A stretch of 8,427 nt of DNA from Pseudomonadota bacterium (GTDB lineage: Bacteria > Chloroflexota > Ktedonobacteria > Ktedonobacterales > JACDGC01), in NCBI GenBank assembly GCA_021323815.1, contig JAJPKG010000142.1:1-8427 (forward strand), read 5' to 3'. The number at the start of each line of letters is the position of its first letter. Position 1 is the first letter of the stretch. Positions 7,164 through 8,427 of this stretch are shown in pieces. The notes beneath the pieces were generated by a model. It saw only the letters and a program-made list of their open reading frames with translations, did no database searches and was not told the DNA's origin. The translations under genes were made by a program, and so were the position numbers.

Positions 7164-7185
7164 TCGTGGCGGAACGCACTTAGGC

Positions 7186-7317
7186 GCGGTTGATGCGGTT
7201 TGAGAACAGAGCGGGGACCTCATCTGGCACGCTCGCCGGGAGTTCAAACCTCCCGGCTCGGAAAGGAAACCCCTATGGGCTGGGGTCCACCGTTTATTCG
7301 AAAACATCATCAACCGC
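7186..7317. repeat. Inner inverted repeat framing the second half of the copy 3 core
   Basis: GCGGTTGATG (7186-7195) is the perfect inverse of CATCAACCGC (7308-7317), with imperfect pairing continuing inward (GTTT near 7198-7201 with AAAC near 7302-7305). It encloses the hairpin at 7235-7257 and a short ACCCC/GGGGT stem (7269-7273 with 7282-7286). The arrangement resembles a nested element or a folded RNA domain; no known family is recognised. Confidence 0.5.
7235..7257. repeat. Perfect eight-pair hairpin GCCGGGAG/CTCCCGGC
   Basis: GCCGGGAG (7235-7242) and CTCCCGGC (7250-7257) pair perfectly around the seven-base loop TTCAAAC. The stem-loop looks like a tRNA T-arm, but no matching acceptor, D or anticodon arm is present upstream, so it is treated as part of the repeat core. 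Confidence 0.65.
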
Positions 7318-7402
7318 CGGCTCAAAAAAATCGTCGTGGTCTTCGCTTCCTTCCCGATCTTCGCGTCTCGTCCTTCTTGTGATGAAACAGGAGCTTTTCG
7401 CT

Positions 7403-8427
7403 ATGCCCGAAGCAGTGATTGTCAGCGCCCTGCGCAGCCCCATTGGGCGCGCCAACAAGGGCAGCTTGAAGGATGTGCGGCCCGACGACCTGGCCGCGCT
7501 GGTGGTGCGCGCTGCGCTGGAGCGCGTGCCGCAACTGGATCCCAACCTCATCGAAGATATGATCGTCGGCTGCGCCTTCCCGGAGGGCGAGCAGGGCATG
7601 AATGTCGCCCGCCTCATCACCGGGCTGGCGGGCTTGCCCGTTTCGATTGGCGCCGTGACGGTGAACCGCTTCTGCGCCAGCAGCCTGACGGCGGTGAACA
7701 TGGCCGCGCAGGCAATTATGCTGGGCCAGGGCGATGCCATTGTGGCGGCGGGCGTCGAGTCGATGTCGCGCGTGCCGATGGGCGGCTTCAACCCCAGTTT
7801 CAATCCAAAACTGTACGAGAATCCTGCCGGCATCGAAGTGTGTGGAGGGCACGGCAAGACGACCACCGAGTTCGAGCAAGCCTACATCCCAATGGGCATG
7901 ACAGCGGAGAACCTGGCCAAGAAATATGCCATCAGCCGCGAAGAGCAAGATCGCTATGCCTTGCGCAGCCACATGAACGCCATCAAGGCGACTGATGACG
8001 GCACCTTCGCCCGCGAGATCGTCCCCATCCCCTTGCCCAACGGCGAGACGATGACGGTGGATGACGGCCCGCGCCGCGACACCTCGCTGGAAAAGCTGGC
8101 GACGCTGGAACCCGCGTTCATCAAGGGCGGCACCGTCACCGCCGGCAACAGCAGTCCGCTGAATGACGGCGCGGCGGCAGTGGTGCTGATGAACGCCGAG
8201 AAGGCGAAAGAACTGGGCATTCAACCGTTGGCCCGCGTCATCACCATGTCGGTCAGCGGCGTCGCGCCGGAAATCATGGGCATCGGCCCCGTTCCCGCCG
8301 TGCGCAAAGCCCTCGCCCGCGCCGGCATGCAACTGGGCGACATCGATCTGGTGGAACTGAACGAAGCGTTCGCCGTGCAGAATCTGGCCGTCATTCAAGA
8401 GCTTGGTCTGGACGAGAACAAGGTCAA
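7403..8427 (+). CDS. fadA: 3-ketoacyl-CoA thiolase (acetyl-CoA acyltransferase), 3' end outside the window
   Basis: An N-terminal fragment of 341 complete codons, open at the window edge; the family is usually about 390-400 residues. It cleaves 3-ketoacyl-CoA with CoA to acetyl-CoA and a shortened acyl-CoA, the last step of beta-oxidation. The N-terminus MPEAVIVSALRSPIGRANKG is typical. The acyl-accepting Cys91 lies in NRFCASSL, closer to degradative acyltransferases than to the NKVCGSG form common in biosynthetic acetoacetyl-CoA thiolases. GNSSPLNDGAAAV and NEAF (residues 320-323) are conserved. The GHP histidine and the second catalytic cysteine (CxGGG) would lie beyond the edge and cannot be checked. 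AGGAG (7389-7393) sits nine bases before ATG 7403. A biosynthetic or ketone-utilising thiolase remains possible, but the FadD-FadE neighbours favour beta-oxidation. Confidence 0.94.
   Translation, partial: MPEAVIVSALRSPIGRANKGSLKDVRPDDLAALVVRAALERVPQLDPNLIEDMIVGCAFPEGEQGMNVARLITGLAGLPVSIGAVTVNRFCASSLTAVNMAAQAIMLGQGDAIVAAGVESMSRVPMGGFNPSFNPKLYENPAGIEVCGGHGKTTTEFEQAYIPMGMTAENLAKKYAISREEQDRYALRSHMNAIKATDDGTFAREIVPIPLPNGETMTVDDGPRRDTSLEKLATLEPAFIKGGTVTAGNSSPLNDGAAAVVLMNAEKAKELGIQPLARVITMSVSGVAPEIMGIGPVPAVRKALARAGMQLGDIDLVELNEAFAVQNLAVIQELGLDENKV

Larger units (their letters stand above)
7083..7373. repeat. Paired-arm repeat, copy 3, in the thioesterase-thiolase gap
   Basis: GACGCGAAGAT (7090-7100) is the perfect inverse of ATCTTCGCGTC (7357-7367). 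The inner ends TTTTGAGG (7121-7128) and CTCAAAAAAA (7321-7330) also correspond, as in copy 2. CACGAAGG occurs at 7083 and 7111, again 28 bases apart. The core (7129-7320) is longer than in the other copies and holds several hairpins listed separately. The arm ends 29 bases before the thiolase start. The whole 330-base gap 7073-7402 contains no convincing gene; a stop-free minus-strand frame across it is explained by the repeat composition. Confidence 0.85.

Noticed and set aside
7190..7262. Possible tRNA, because of the T-arm-like GGGAG-TTCAAAC-CTCCC
   Set aside because: No upstream sequence pairs with the would-be 3' acceptor strand GGCTCGG at the right distance, and no D-arm or anticodon arm can be formed.
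7056..7325. Minus-strand open frame of 89 codons filling the thioesterase-thiolase gap
   Set aside because: It begins at a TTG without a clear ribosome binding site, overlaps the end of the thioesterase-like gene, and its C-terminal part is the translated repeat arm. The stop-free frame is best explained by repeat composition.
4424..7373. CRISPR array
   Set aside because: Units are direct repeats at 28 bases only within short arms, without uniform spacers between identical repeats, and the copies lie in separate gaps with inverted partners. No cas gene is present.

Overview
The window is bacterial chromosome, GC-rich, with all six genes on the + strand. The genes are: a D-isomer 2-hydroxyacid dehydrogenase, an isocitrate dehydrogenase, a long-chain acyl-CoA ligase (FadD type), a long acyl-CoA dehydrogenase (FadE type), a small hotdog-fold thioesterase-like protein (DUF4442 type) and a 3-ketoacyl-CoA thiolase that runs off the right edge. 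The isocitrate dehydrogenase resembles the short Thermus-type enzyme as I recall it. Together with the repeat-filled gaps, this makes a Chloroflexota-like bacterium plausible, but the sequence alone does not prove the phylum.

The layout falls into two halves. In the left half (1-2630), each of the first three genes has its own leader with a -10-like element (near 44-52, 1172-1180 and 2536-2541). The icd and fadD leaders also carry a GC-rich hairpin just before the ribosome binding site. In the right half (4398-7402), the gaps between ligase, acyl-CoA dehydrogenase, thioesterase-like gene and thiolase lack a clear promoter. Each is almost filled by one member of a repeat family: a purine-rich left arm starts soon after the stop codon, a variable core follows, and a pyrimidine-rich inverted right arm ends 24-29 bases before the next start codon.

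Functionally this is a fatty-acid activation and beta-oxidation cluster. FadD makes acyl-CoA, FadE does the first oxidation, the thiolase cleaves the ketoacyl-CoA to acetyl-CoA, and the hotdog protein may hydrolyse or trim acyl-CoA pools. Isocitrate dehydrogenase acts in the TCA cycle, which consumes the acetyl-CoA. The enoyl-CoA hydratase/3-hydroxyacyl-CoA dehydrogenase (FadB/FadN) and any fatty-acid regulator are not in the window. The role of the 2-hydroxyacid dehydrogenase here is unclear.

The protein genes are ordinary members of known families, and I see no new enzymatic or defence system. The most unusual content is non-coding: three related paired-arm repeats in consecutive gaps, each with a 28-base internal period in its left arm, two of them carrying further hairpins in the core.
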